Positions 1-5,388 of a stretch of 11,090 nt of DNA are shown here, piece by piece. The notes under the pieces were generated by a model, which was not told the DNA's origin, searched no databases, and saw nothing but the letters and a program-made list of their open reading frames with translations. Every line of letters begins with the position of its first letter. Position 1 is the first letter of the stretch. The position numbers and the translations under genes are program-made. This DNA comes from Baffinella frigidus (lineage: Eukaryota; Cryptophyceae; Cryptomonadales; Baffinellaceae), in contig MU646663.1 in NCBI GenBank assembly GCA_026770585.1, positions 292,538-303,627 of the forward strand, given 5' to 3'.

Positions 1-176
1 AACCCTAAAGCTTGAACCCTGACCCCTAAACCCTGAACCCTGAACCCTAAACCCTAATCCCTAAATCCTCAACCCTGAACCCTGAACCCTAAAGCCTGAA
101 CCCTGACCCCTAAACCCTGAACCCTGAACCCTAAACCCTAAACCCTAAACCCTCAACCCTGAACCCTGAACCCTAC
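1..176. repeat. Degenerate telomere-like C-rich repeat tract
   Basis: The tract is made of CCCTAAA units mixed with CCCTGAA, CCCCTAAA, CCCTCAA and AAAGCCTGAA variants. The C-rich strand reads 5' to 3' from the left edge, which is the orientation expected at a left chromosome end with Arabidopsis-type telomeres. The many variants suggest subtelomeric or decayed repeat rather than freshly made telomere. Whether the window edge is a true chromosome end cannot be seen. Confidence 0.85.
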
Positions 177-223
177 CCTTTCTGACTCCAGGACCCCAGA
201 GCGTTTCGACTCCAGGTCTGAGC

Positions 224-433
224 CCGAAACCCCAAACCCCAAACACCAAACACCAAACACCAAACACCAAACACCAAACACCAAACAACAAACACCAAAC
301 ATCAAACACCAAACAACAAACAACAAACACCAAACACCAAACAACACACACCAAACATCAAACACCAAACAACAAACACCAAACACCAAACACCAAACAC
401 CAGACCCGAGACCCGAAACCCGAAACCCGAAAG
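224..433. repeat. Heptamer satellite, 30 units without an indel
   Basis: The stretch divides exactly into 30 seven-base units. The commonest is ACCAAAC, with AACAAAC, ATCAAAC, CCCAAAC and CCGAAAC variants. The unit length equals that of the flanking telomere repeat and the AAAC core is shared, so this looks like a telomere-variant satellite. The minus strand reads as a protein rich in Phe, Gly, Val, Trp, Cys and Leu; that is a by-product of the repeat and not evidence of a gene. Confidence 0.9.
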
Positions 434-472
434 AGAGAGAGAGAGAGAGAAACCTGTATTCAACCTGTATTC
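432..472. repeat. GA dinucleotide run and a duplicated 11-mer
   Basis: A (GA)n run of about 19 bases (432-450) is followed by two head-to-tail copies of AACCTGTATTC (451-461 and 462-472). It separates the heptamer satellite from the next telomere-like tract. Confidence 0.85.
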
Positions 473-479
473 AACGCTT

Positions 480-610
480 AACCCTAAACCCTAAACCCTA
501 AACCCTAAACCCCAAACCCTCGACCCCAAACCCTAAACCCTAAACCCTAAACCCTAAACCCTAAACCCTAAACCCTAAACCTCAAACCCCAAACCCTGAA
601 CCCTCAACAA
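480..610. repeat. Internal CCCTAAA telomere repeat tract
   Basis: This holds the cleanest telomere-type repeat in the window: about seven consecutive perfect CCCTAAA units lie between 531 and 579, with CCCCAAA, CTCAAAC and CCCTGAA variants on each side. It has the same orientation as the tract at 1-176, and is purer although it lies further from the left edge. Confidence 0.9.
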
Positions 611-655
611 CCCAACACCAGGCCAGAGTGGCGCGAAACCTCAGATGCGGGAGGC

Positions 656-763
656 GGCAACGTCTGAAAAAAAAACAGCACGTGCGAAGAAAAAACGGGG
701 TCTAGGACGGGCCCGCCTCGGGAGTAGGACGGATTTTTCCCGTTTTTTTCTTCAGACGTTGCC
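656..763. repeat. Foldback repeat with GGCAACGTCTGA arms
   Basis: The left arm (656-675) begins GGCAACGTCTGA followed by an A run. The right arm (742-763) is nearly its reverse complement, a T run then TTCAGACGTTGCC. A further tandem copy of the right arm follows at 765-784 and another AGACGTTGCC lies at 854-863. No target duplication is clear. It could be a small foldback transposon or a rearranged remnant. Confidence 0.6.
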
Positions 764-855
764 ATTTTTTCTTCAGACGGTGCCCAGAGTCCCGGGGGGG
801 CTCGGGTCTCTGGGATAATAAAAAAACGGACTCCAGGACGGGCCCGTCTAGGGAG
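690..855. repeat. Dispersed 35-bp direct repeat with GGACGGGCCCG core
   Basis: Bases 690-724 and 821-855 are direct copies: an A run, ACGG, a short variable part, AGGACGGGCCCG, then a GGGAG end. The GGGCCCG core recurs near 1105, 1224 and 1461. The copies at 1215 and 1450 share a longer stretch starting TAGCGTGG, and they bracket one half copy and one full copy of the IR1 element. Confidence 0.7.
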
Positions 856-863
856 ACGTTGCC

Positions 864-981
864 TACAGGGCATAGGGCCCTAGGCATAGGCCTACTGTAC
901 ATGGGGTACCTCGCTCATAAGAAATCGCCCCCTCCTAGGACCCTACAGTAGGCCTATGCCTAGGGCCCTATGGTGGTCCTG
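864..981. mobile_element. IR1 element, two truncated copies (IR1-A0 and IR1-A)
   Basis: Bases 866-897 hold a TA-flanked remnant: a CAGGG end fused to the element's internal CATAGGGCCCTAGG region in reverse orientation. From 900 a second copy in forward orientation begins CATGGGGTACC after a TA. It runs through the internal AGTAGGCCTATGCC core and stops at 981, where the next full copy starts. The right ends of both are missing, so this is a nest of deleted or interrupted copies. Confidence 0.75.
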
Positions 982-1098
982 CAGGGGTACCTCGCTCATA
1001 AGAAACAGCCCCCCCCCATAGGACCACGGTAGGGCCCTAGGCATAGGCCTATAGTAGGGTCCTAGGGGTTCTGGTTTCTTATGAGCGAGGTACCCCTG
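982..1098 (-). mobile_element. IR1 element, full copy (IR1-B)
   Basis: This 117-bp copy has perfect terminal inverted repeats of about 25 bp. It starts CAGGGGTACCTCGCTCAT and ends with the reverse complement. A C run lies just inside the left arm and the internal core is itself palindrome-rich (CCTAGG, GGGCCC, AGGCCT). TA follows the right end. The core is reversed relative to the copies at 4183 and 5407. No protein is encoded, so any transposition would need an enzyme from elsewhere. Confidence 0.88.
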
Positions 1099-1135
1099 TA
1101 GGATGGGCCCGCCCCAGGGCAGGAAGCCCGCCCTA

Positions 1136-1187
1136 CAGGGGTACCTCGCTCATAAGAAACCGCCGCCCCCCCTATGTAGGACCCCGT
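1136..1187 (+). mobile_element. IR1 element, left-half fragment (IR1-C)
   Basis: A TA (1134-1135) is followed by an intact left terminal repeat and C run. Similarity to the family is lost after about 1187, just before a G17 run (1198-1214). The orientation is uncertain because the diagnostic core is missing. Confidence 0.75.
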
Positions 1188-1302
1188 CCCCTCATCCGGG
1201 GGGGGGGGGGGGGGTAGCGTGGGACGGGCCCGCCTTGGGGTGAGAGGCCTGGAGGAACGAGACGTGAGGAGATGCTCCTCGTGTCAAGTAGACTCAGGCC
1301 TA

Positions 1303-1423
1303 CAGGGCTACATCGCTCGGAAGAACCACCCACCCCCCTAGGACCACCGCAGGGCCCTCTAGGCATGGGCCTACTGTAGGATCCTAGGGGGGGGGGGGGG
1401 TTCTGATGAGCGAGGTACCCCCG
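1303..1423 (-). mobile_element. IR1 element, full but mutated copy (IR1-D)
   Basis: The copy is 121 bp with TA on both sides (1301-1302 and 1424-1425). The left arm carries several substitutions (CAGGGCTACATCGCTC), while the right arm still reads GAGCGAGGTACCCC. A G14 run (1387-1400) sits inside the right arm. The core is in reverse orientation. The divergence marks it as an older insertion. Confidence 0.85.
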
Positions 1424-1503
1424 TAGGATCCCAGGCAACCACGTTACAGTAGCGTGGAACAGGCCCGCCGTGGGAGCAGCGTTCCCGCTGTGAATCTCCA
1501 ACA

Positions 1504-1590
1504 TATCCGAAAGGAAGCATGGCCTTTCTGCAGGATAAGTTCCAGTGTCCGCCTATGGTGGGAGTTGGAAGAACCTAAAGGTCTTAAAGG
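1504..1590 (+). repeat. RT repeat, subfamily A copy (sense +)
   Basis: This is one of about 19 copies of the RT repeat. Read in the sense direction it carries ATCCGAAAGGAAGCATGG, then CAGTGTCCGCCTATG, GGGAG and AAGAACC, and ends in two 9-bp tail units (ACCTAAAGG, TCTTAAAGG). A 60-residue open frame spans it, but differences between subfamily A copies are mostly amino-acid changing, so I treat it as a repeat and not as a gene. Confidence 0.8.
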
Positions 1591-1636
1591 CCATCTGCGA
1601 ACAACTCACCAAGAACGCCGGGCGCACGGTAGTTGA

Positions 1637-1762
1637 CAGGGGTACCTCGCTCATAAGAAACCGTAAGCCCCTAGATAGGACCCTACAGTAGGATCATGCC
1701 TAGGGTCTTATGGTGGTCCTGGGGGGGGGGCTGGGGCTGGGGGGGGTTCTTATGAGCGAGGT
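1637..1762 (+). mobile_element. IR1 element, copy with decayed right end (IR1-E)
   Basis: The left terminal repeat is intact but preceded by GA in place of TA. The core is in forward orientation and is followed by a G10 run (1721-1730). The right arm reads TTCTTATGAGCGAGG, then departs into TTAAC in place of TACCCCTG. The right terminus has probably been lost or altered. Confidence 0.8.
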
Positions 1763-1767
1763 TAACA

Positions 1768-1829
1768 GGCAGAAAGAGATAAAGAGATAAAGAGAGAGAA
1801 AGAGAGCGAGAGAGCGCGCGAAAGAGACC
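1768..1829. repeat. GA-rich low-complexity tract
   Basis: An imperfect purine tract made of AGAGATAA, GAGAAA and GAGCGAGAGAG pieces. It directly precedes the duplicated unit that starts at 1830. A similar purine tract (2003-2020) precedes the other copy. Confidence 0.85.
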
Positions 1830-2075
1830 TTTATTACATGTACAGGGGTACCTCGCTCATCAGAAACGCCCACCCCCTTAGGACCACCACAGGGCCCTAG
1901 GCATAGCCCTACTGTAGGGGCCTGCGGGGAGGCGCTTTCTTATCAGCGAGGTACCCCTGTACTTCCAACACCCCCCCTCCCCAAGAGCGAGATTCAGTCT
2001 GAGGGAGGGAGGGAGAGAGCTTTATTACATGTGCTAACACCACGCCCACCTCCCCCAGAGCGATATTCAGTCTGA
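1830..2075. repeat. Local direct duplication, one copy filled by IR1
   Basis: Unit 1 (1830-2002) and unit 2 (2021-2075) both run from TTTATTACATG to GCGANATTCAGTCTGA. Unit 1 is longer only because it contains the IR1 copy at 1843-1959, at a TA where unit 2 has TG. The units have otherwise diverged moderately. On the minus strand each unit start reads AATAAA, and the one at 2021-2026 could serve as a polyadenylation signal for a minus-strand transcript; that is speculative. Confidence 0.78.
1843..1959 (-). mobile_element. IR1 element, full copy (IR1-F)
   Basis: The copy is 117 bp, flanked by TA on both sides (1841-1842 and 1960-1961). Both terminal repeats are intact except for a change at one position in each (CATCAG and CTTATC, against the usual CATAAG and CTTATG). 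The core is in reverse orientation. Confidence 0.9.
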
Positions 2076-2118
2076 TTTCGTCCGTGGCGAGAGTCGTCAC
2101 CCGACGCCCTCCCAATGT

Positions 2119-2155
2119 GATGGAAGTTAAAGTGGAAGCGTCCACTTTAGCCATC
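2119..2155. other. Strong hairpin with 9-bp stem and AGCG loop
   Basis: TAAAGTGGA (2128-2136) and TCCACTTTA (2141-2149) are perfect complements around the four-base loop AGCG. GATGG and CCATC outside them can extend the stem past a small bulge. It lies just upstream of a TATAAATA motif on the plus strand. It may be structural DNA or a transcript hairpin; no function can be assigned. Confidence 0.7.
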
Positions 2156-2164
2156 CCAACCTCC

Positions 2165-2195
2165 TATAAATACACAGGATCCATAAATACACAGG
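2165..2195 (+). promoter_or_regulatory. TATA-like motif with duplicated ATAAATACACAGG
   Basis: TATAAATA occurs at 2165-2172 inside the 13-mer ATAAATACACAGG, which is repeated at 2183-2195. A long pyrimidine tract follows. The order of TATA box then CT-rich leader is promoter-like, but no convincing plus-strand gene follows, so the call is tentative. Confidence 0.3.
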
Positions 2196-2300
2196 GCCCC
2201 TCTTTCCCCCTCATTCTCTCTCTCTCTCCTCTCTCTCTCTCTGCCCCCCCCCTCTCCTCTCCTCTCTTTCTCTCCCCCCCTTCCTTCTCCCACTCTCCCC
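2196..2300. repeat. Pyrimidine (CT/C) low-complexity tract
   Basis: About 100 bases are almost entirely C and T, including (CT)n runs and C runs of 7 or more. The open frames crossing it on both strands (Ser/Pro/Leu-rich on plus, Arg/Glu/Gly-rich on minus) reflect composition and are not gene evidence. Confidence 0.9.
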
Positions 2301-2312
2301 ACCGCACCACCA

Positions 2313-2422
2313 GGACTCCGAAGTGGACTTACCGAGTTCGTTTCCGTCGTCCGATTTGTACCAGGGACTTCTCGACGACGGATACGAACTCGGTTGCTAT
2401 CAAGAAGTCCACGTCGGAGTCC
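2313..2422. repeat. Long imperfect inverted repeat, about 40-bp arms
   Basis: The left arm (2313-2351) and right arm (2374-2422) are reverse complements with two or three mismatches. The right arm carries about ten extra bases (around 2393-2402). The loop is 22 bases (2352-2373). It lies about 110 bp beyond the stop of the minus-strand gene, so a transcript of either strand would fold into a long hairpin. A small-RNA precursor, an exon inversion or a transposon remnant are all possible. Confidence 0.8.
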
Positions 2423-2528
2423 GCGTGGTCCTACAGCTGTACCCCACGCACAAGGCCGTCCGCGCGCACGATTCGCGGCCTTCTCGCCAGCTCTGCCACG
2501 GGCAACGCGATGCACCAAGGTGCCACCT

Positions 2529-3086
2529 TCACCCAGGAGCAACGTTCTCGAGCCGCGCGCGCTTGGGCGCCCCGGGACACTGCTGGAGCCACGGATCGCA
2601 CCCCCCGTCAAGCTCCGCGAGCCATGTGCTTGACGTGCGCGTGACGAGCCTGCGCGCGCCGAGCGCGATGGGGGCGAGGATGGTGTCGATGTCCCTCGCG
2701 TTCAGCGCAAACAGTTTCGCGGGGGAGTCAACAACGTATCGCGGGTCCATGAAGAGGCCCACGATCTCCGTGCGCTCCGCCACGTCGTCGAGGTCGCAGG
2801 CGTCCCGGAGCCACTCGTCCAGCCGCGTGGCCTGCAACACCCGCCCCTGCAACACCGCAGCCCACTCCGGCGAGCTTTTCATGCACTGGGGCCCAGGGAG
2901 AGGCGGGTCCTTGGCGTAGTTCTTGAAACCGCAATTGCTGCAGCTGTTGTGTGAGCTGGCGCGCATCACGCACGTCGAGGCGTCTCTACCCTGCCACGCT
3001 AGTATAACCGTGCATGGTTCGCAAGCCCATGCCATGTTCGCCTCTCCGTAAAGGCGAACGAGTTGATCCTCAGCTTTGGTAGGCAT
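2529..3086 (-). CDS. Small Cys-rich protein of unknown function
   Basis: This is the best protein-gene candidate here: 185 residues from the first ATG (3084-3086; an in-frame TTG lies six codons upstream) to a TGA. The start has G at -3. I do not recognise the family. Six Cys (22, 25, 39, 49, 52, 68) and His46 make a CX2C ... C ... HX2CX2C ... C pattern that could bind zinc. A middle and C-terminal part follows with acidic and hydrophobic segments and several Trp residues, and a basic PKRAR near the C-terminus (174-178) resembles a short nuclear-localisation signal. From about codon 36 onward third positions are mostly G or C; the first 30 codons are more mixed. The frame could be one exon: CAG lies just before the ATG after a pyrimidine-rich stretch, and GTAAGT lies about 40 bases further upstream, so a short 5' intron is possible. 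Confidence 0.55.
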   Translation of the reverse strand: MPTKAEDQLVRLYGEANMAWACEPCTVILAWQGRDASTCVMRASSHNSCSNCGFKNYAKDPPLPGPQCMKSSPEWAAVLQGRVLQATRLDEWLRDACDLDDVAERTEIVGLFMDPRYVVDSPAKLFALNARDIDTILAPIALGARRLVTRTSSTWLAELDGGCDPWLQQCPGAPKRARLENVAPG

Positions 3087-3120
3087 AGCTGCCGAAGTGA
3101 TCAAACAAGACCAAAAAAAC

Positions 3121-3442
3121 GGTGTTAACTTACGGACTTATCTCAACGAGTAACGTGACTCCCACAGAGCTGAAAAGACCACGCCAGGTCTCAACCGGAA
3201 TTCCATTTTACTACACAATCTACGAGTAAAGTTAATTATCCCCAGTAAACACACCAAAAGTGTTGGGAATTGGAGCTCTTTGCCTCCGGAATAATAAAGA
3301 TCTGTACAAGGATAAGGTACGTTAACACTTTTAGCGCGAAACGTTGTGTGTGAAATTCTTACCGGGCGCAACACTTAACGTACCTTATCCACAAATCTAT
3401 GTCAACTTATCTGTCAACTTACTGCAACACGGGTAACGTGAC
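3121..3442. repeat. A+T-richer segment bounded by short direct repeats
   Basis: GTAACGTGAC occurs at 3150-3159 and 3433-3442, each preceded by AACTTAC and CAAC pieces in the same order. TGTCAACTTA is repeated at 3400-3409 and 3412-3421. The composition is lower in GC than the flanks. No gene is convincing: a 78-residue minus frame starts at GTG and not ATG. The segment also holds the inverted repeat at 3310-3390. Confidence 0.6.
3310..3390. repeat. Perfect 16-bp inverted repeat
   Basis: GGATAAGGTACGTTAA (3310-3325) and its exact reverse complement (3375-3390) flank 49 bases. CAC follows the left arm and also precedes the right arm, so the pairing does not extend inward; on the outer side the next bases are A and A and also do not pair. 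It is upstream of the minus-strand gene, so a regulatory or replication role is possible but untested. Confidence 0.85.
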
Positions 3443-3458
3443 ACAGTTTTTTGGTCGC

Positions 3459-3748
3459 GTTTGACCTGTCTTGCAAAGCTTTGCTCCTTTAGATATAGGA
3501 GCAAAGCGGACCCGGCCTCCATATTCCGGCCTCCATATTCTAATATGGAGGCCGGGTCCGCTTTGGACCTCTGGCTCTCTCCAGGCCCCCAGGGGGTGGG
3601 CCGGGCACCCCGCCACTTCATTGGGGAGGTCTGGGCGTGCGCTACCGCGGTAGGGCGAGCCGGAGTCGCTGCCGGTCCGCGCGCCGTCGTCGCGCCCCCC
3701 GCGTACGAGCGTGGGGACACTGGCACCGGTTGGTTTGACCTGTTTTGC
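3459..3748. repeat. 16-bp direct repeat GTTTGACCTGTYTTGC
   Basis: The two copies (3459-3474 and 3733-3748) differ at one base and lie 274 bp apart. Between them are the competing hairpins and a GC-rich stretch (3566-3732) open on both strands. A 127-codon plus-strand frame (3461-3844) spans all of it, but it passes through the palindrome and has no recognisable motif; I do not call it a gene. Confidence 0.6.
3478..3565. repeat. Overlapping, mutually exclusive hairpins
   Basis: GCTTTGCTCCT (3478-3488) pairs with AGGAGCAAAGC (3497-3507). A perfect 24-bp arm (3502-3525) pairs with 3542-3565. CCGGCCTCCATATT is duplicated in tandem (3512-3525 and 3526-3539), so either copy can pair with AATATGGAGGCCGG (3542-3555). 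Bases 3502-3507 are shared by the first and second hairpins. Because of the symmetry both strands read as similar peptides, which should not be mistaken for conservation. Confidence 0.9.
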
Positions 3749-3848
3749 TGCTTAGCGTCTTCGTCTCCGTTCTACAACAACGTACCGTGCGGGATGGCGG
3801 CACCAGCGGAGGCGATTTCGGGGTTGCGCTGTGGAGAGTGCTGATCGT

Positions 3849-3895
3849 CTGGGAACCGAGCCAAAACCACTCTGTGCTGGCTCGGTTTCTCCCAG
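3849..3895. other. Strong hairpin CTGGGA/ACCGAGCCA
   Basis: AACCGAGCCA (3854-3863) and TGGCTCGGTT (3878-3887) pair perfectly around a 14-base loop. CTGGGA and TCCCAG extend the stem past a bulge. It lies immediately downstream of the GC-rich open stretch, as a transcript-end hairpin would, but there is no T run or established gene to support that. Confidence 0.65.
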
Positions 3896-3941
3896 GAACT
3901 CTGGATGTTTCTCAGTAGATGCTTGTCGTTCTGGCCCAGAT

Positions 3942-3990
3942 CTGGTGCCCGCCTATGTTGGGAGTTAAAAGAACCTCAAGGACCCAAAGG
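3942..3990 (+). repeat. RT repeat, subfamily A copy, 5'-truncated (sense +)
   Basis: The copy starts within the CCGCCTATGTTGGG part and ends AAGAACCTCAAGGACCCAAAGG, which is two diverged tail units. The part upstream of it in longer copies is absent. Confidence 0.75.
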
Positions 3991-4182
3991 AAGAAGATGA
4001 GATTCAAGGACATACGAGGAGGCGTGGAGAGAAGGTCGTTGGAGCTGGACACCACTGAAGGACTTTCCTCAAGAAGGCTGTTTTCAGCCGCAGCGGGTAT
4101 CACCCCGTCGCACCTCTTCTCGAAAACGAAATCGAAAGCTCCCCCCATGAATCCTCCGAGCAATCTGAGGATTCAATGCCTA
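3991..4182. other. Unassigned stretch with a small hairpin
   Basis: I recognise no gene. A frame of about 85 codons continues out of the RT copy on plus, rich in Lys, Arg and Ser, without a motif. GAATCCTC (4149-4156) and GAGGATTC (4167-4174) form a perfect 8-bp hairpin just before the IR1 insertion. Confidence 0.5.
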
Positions 4183-4300
4183 CAGGGGTACCTCGCTCAT
4201 AACAAAGCGCCCCCCCCTAGGACCGTGCAGTAGGCCTATGCCTAGGGCCTTACGGTGGTCCTGGGGGGGGGGGCAGTTTATCATGAGCGAGGTACCCCTG
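4183..4300 (+). mobile_element. IR1 element, full copy (IR1-G)
   Basis: The copy is 118 bp with TA on both sides (4181-4182 and 4301-4302), both terminal repeats recognisable, and a G11 run (4263-4273) inside the right arm. The core is in forward orientation. Its right TA is also the left TA of the IR2 element that follows, so the two families abut. Confidence 0.9.
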
Positions 4301-4302
4301 TA

Positions 4303-4426
4303 GCTCTGCCTCAGTTAATCTGGACTCCTCATGAAATACATTTAGATCAGGGCTCCGTACAAACACCCCAGTACGAAAAGCATCAAAATGTATTCAACGA
4401 GGAGCCCCGTTTAATTGAGGCAGCGC
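4303..4426 (+). mobile_element. IR2 element, full copy (second inverted-repeat family)
   Basis: The 124-bp element begins GCTCTGCCTCAGTTAATC and ends with an imperfect reverse complement, TTTAATTGAGGCAGCGC, giving arms of about 27 bp. TA lies on both sides (4301-4302 and 4427-4428). A related copy occurs at 5717-5837 and fragments at 6088-6120 and 9022-9047. It can be read as a peptide in both main copies, but nearly all differences between them alter amino acids and the second copy has a stop, so it is not coding. Like IR1 it lacks its own enzyme. Confidence 0.8.
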
Positions 4427-4428
4427 TA

Positions 4429-4594
4429 GAAAGTGGCCACCTTAACCTCTTGAGTCAGAACTGCATCAGCGGATTTAACGGGACTTGTGCTCCTCCTCCT
4501 CCTCAGGGGTTTTTACCATGGACCGATCATAGTCTGGTAATGGCACGGGTTAGGCAATAACGGCGAAACCTCTTTAATAAATTCAGTAATCAGT
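4429..4594. other. Unassigned stretch with short CTC microsatellite
   Basis: No gene is recognised. It contains about five CTC/TCC units near 4491-4506. An open frame from the IR2 element continues to 4560 but has no recognisable domain. Confidence 0.5.
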
Positions 4595-4845
4595 AACCAG
4601 TGTCCGCCTATGTTGGGAGCTCGAAGAACCGAAAGGACCTCAAGGATCCATCCTCACAATCTCGAACCTCGCAGGAGTGTGGTTTTTTCTTTCGCCTGTT
4701 GTTTCCGAACATTCAAAGGAGAATCTCCGGAGGAAAGCCGAAAGTGGTGTTCTGAGCACCGCCTCTCTCATCAAAATGTCAATTAACTTGTTGCAAAACA
4801 ACCAAACCTTAGTTCCTTGAGGTGCTTTAGGTTCTTCGAGCTCCC
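4595..4845. repeat. Inverted pair of RT subfamily A copies
   Basis: A plus-oriented copy (4595-4645) and a minus-oriented, shorter copy (4811-4845) share GGGAGCTCGAAGAACC exactly, as 4615-4630 and, reverse complemented, 4830-4845. The arms extend through the tail units to about 30 bp with a few mismatches. The enclosed 165 bp has no recognised gene. The minus copy carries three tail units. This may be two independent insertions or a foldback unit. Confidence 0.75.
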
Positions 4846-4846
4846 A

Positions 4847-5388
4847 TCGTTTAGATCGACGGCTTTTGAGGTAAATTTCATCGAGAGGCTGAATTCCTGG
4901 CAGCCCAGAGAGCACTGGTTCCTTGCAAATCCTAAACTGTGCTTTGGAAAGATGGCCCACTTGATAAATCTATCCACTTGATACGTCTAGCTGAGTCTCT
5001 GCCACGCCAGATGCTAGGATGGGGTCGCCAAAAATCAATTTTTCGGAAGGAATCAGGGGGACTTGTCAACTTTTGGGATGGTTCGGCGCCCAAAAGTGCG
5101 CTTGGAAAGAGCCAATTCCTCACGAGCTATCTGGCGTGGTATGAATCTACTGGATAAAATCTAATTGATAACTACTGTACTCTCAGTGGGACCCCTACCA
5201 ATGATACCTGATACTTTGCTCTAGACCTCTGGCTCCACACTCATTTTCACTTGATTTATTCGTTGTTCGGAAGCAACTGCGTCTGGGGATACTACCCCGT
5301 GTAAGATGACCGGAGTGACTTTACACAGTCACGTCCACTATAGATAAGGAGACATCTGCCTGCGAGCTTCGACTGAGCATCTAGCTCT
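4847..5388. other. Unassigned stretch with two palindromic structures
   Basis: I see no convincing gene; open frames up to 72 codons lie on both strands. CCACGCCAGAT (5002-5012) and ATCTGGCGTGG (5129-5139) form a perfect 11-bp inverted repeat with weaker flanking complementarity. Nested between them ACTTTTGGG (5069-5077) and CCCAAAAGT (5089-5097) form a 9-bp hairpin with an 11-base loop. The 138-bp unit could be a small inverted-repeat element, although no other copy is present here. From 5140 to 5388 nothing is recognised. Confidence 0.55.

Noticed and set aside
145-389. Minus-strand frames rich in Phe, Gly, Val, Trp, Cys and Leu in the heptamer array
   Set aside because: A seven-base repeat always gives a seven-residue periodic peptide if no stop occurs; both overlapping frames are products of the satellite.
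2147-2919. Several overlapping frames antisense to or beyond the Cys-rich gene
   Set aside because: They are shadows of the GC-rich gene or run through the pyrimidine tract; composition is that of low-complexity DNA.
3397-3844. Opposed frames of 109 and 127 codons with similar peptide stretches on both strands
   Set aside because: The likeness comes from the perfect inverted repeat at 3502-3565, which makes both strands read alike.
4255-4560. Plus-strand 101-codon frame crossing the IR2 element, with a similar peptide in the second IR2 copy
   Set aside because: Between the two copies nearly all codon differences change the amino acid and the second copy has a stop, so there is no sign of protein-level constraint; the similarity is that of a DNA element.
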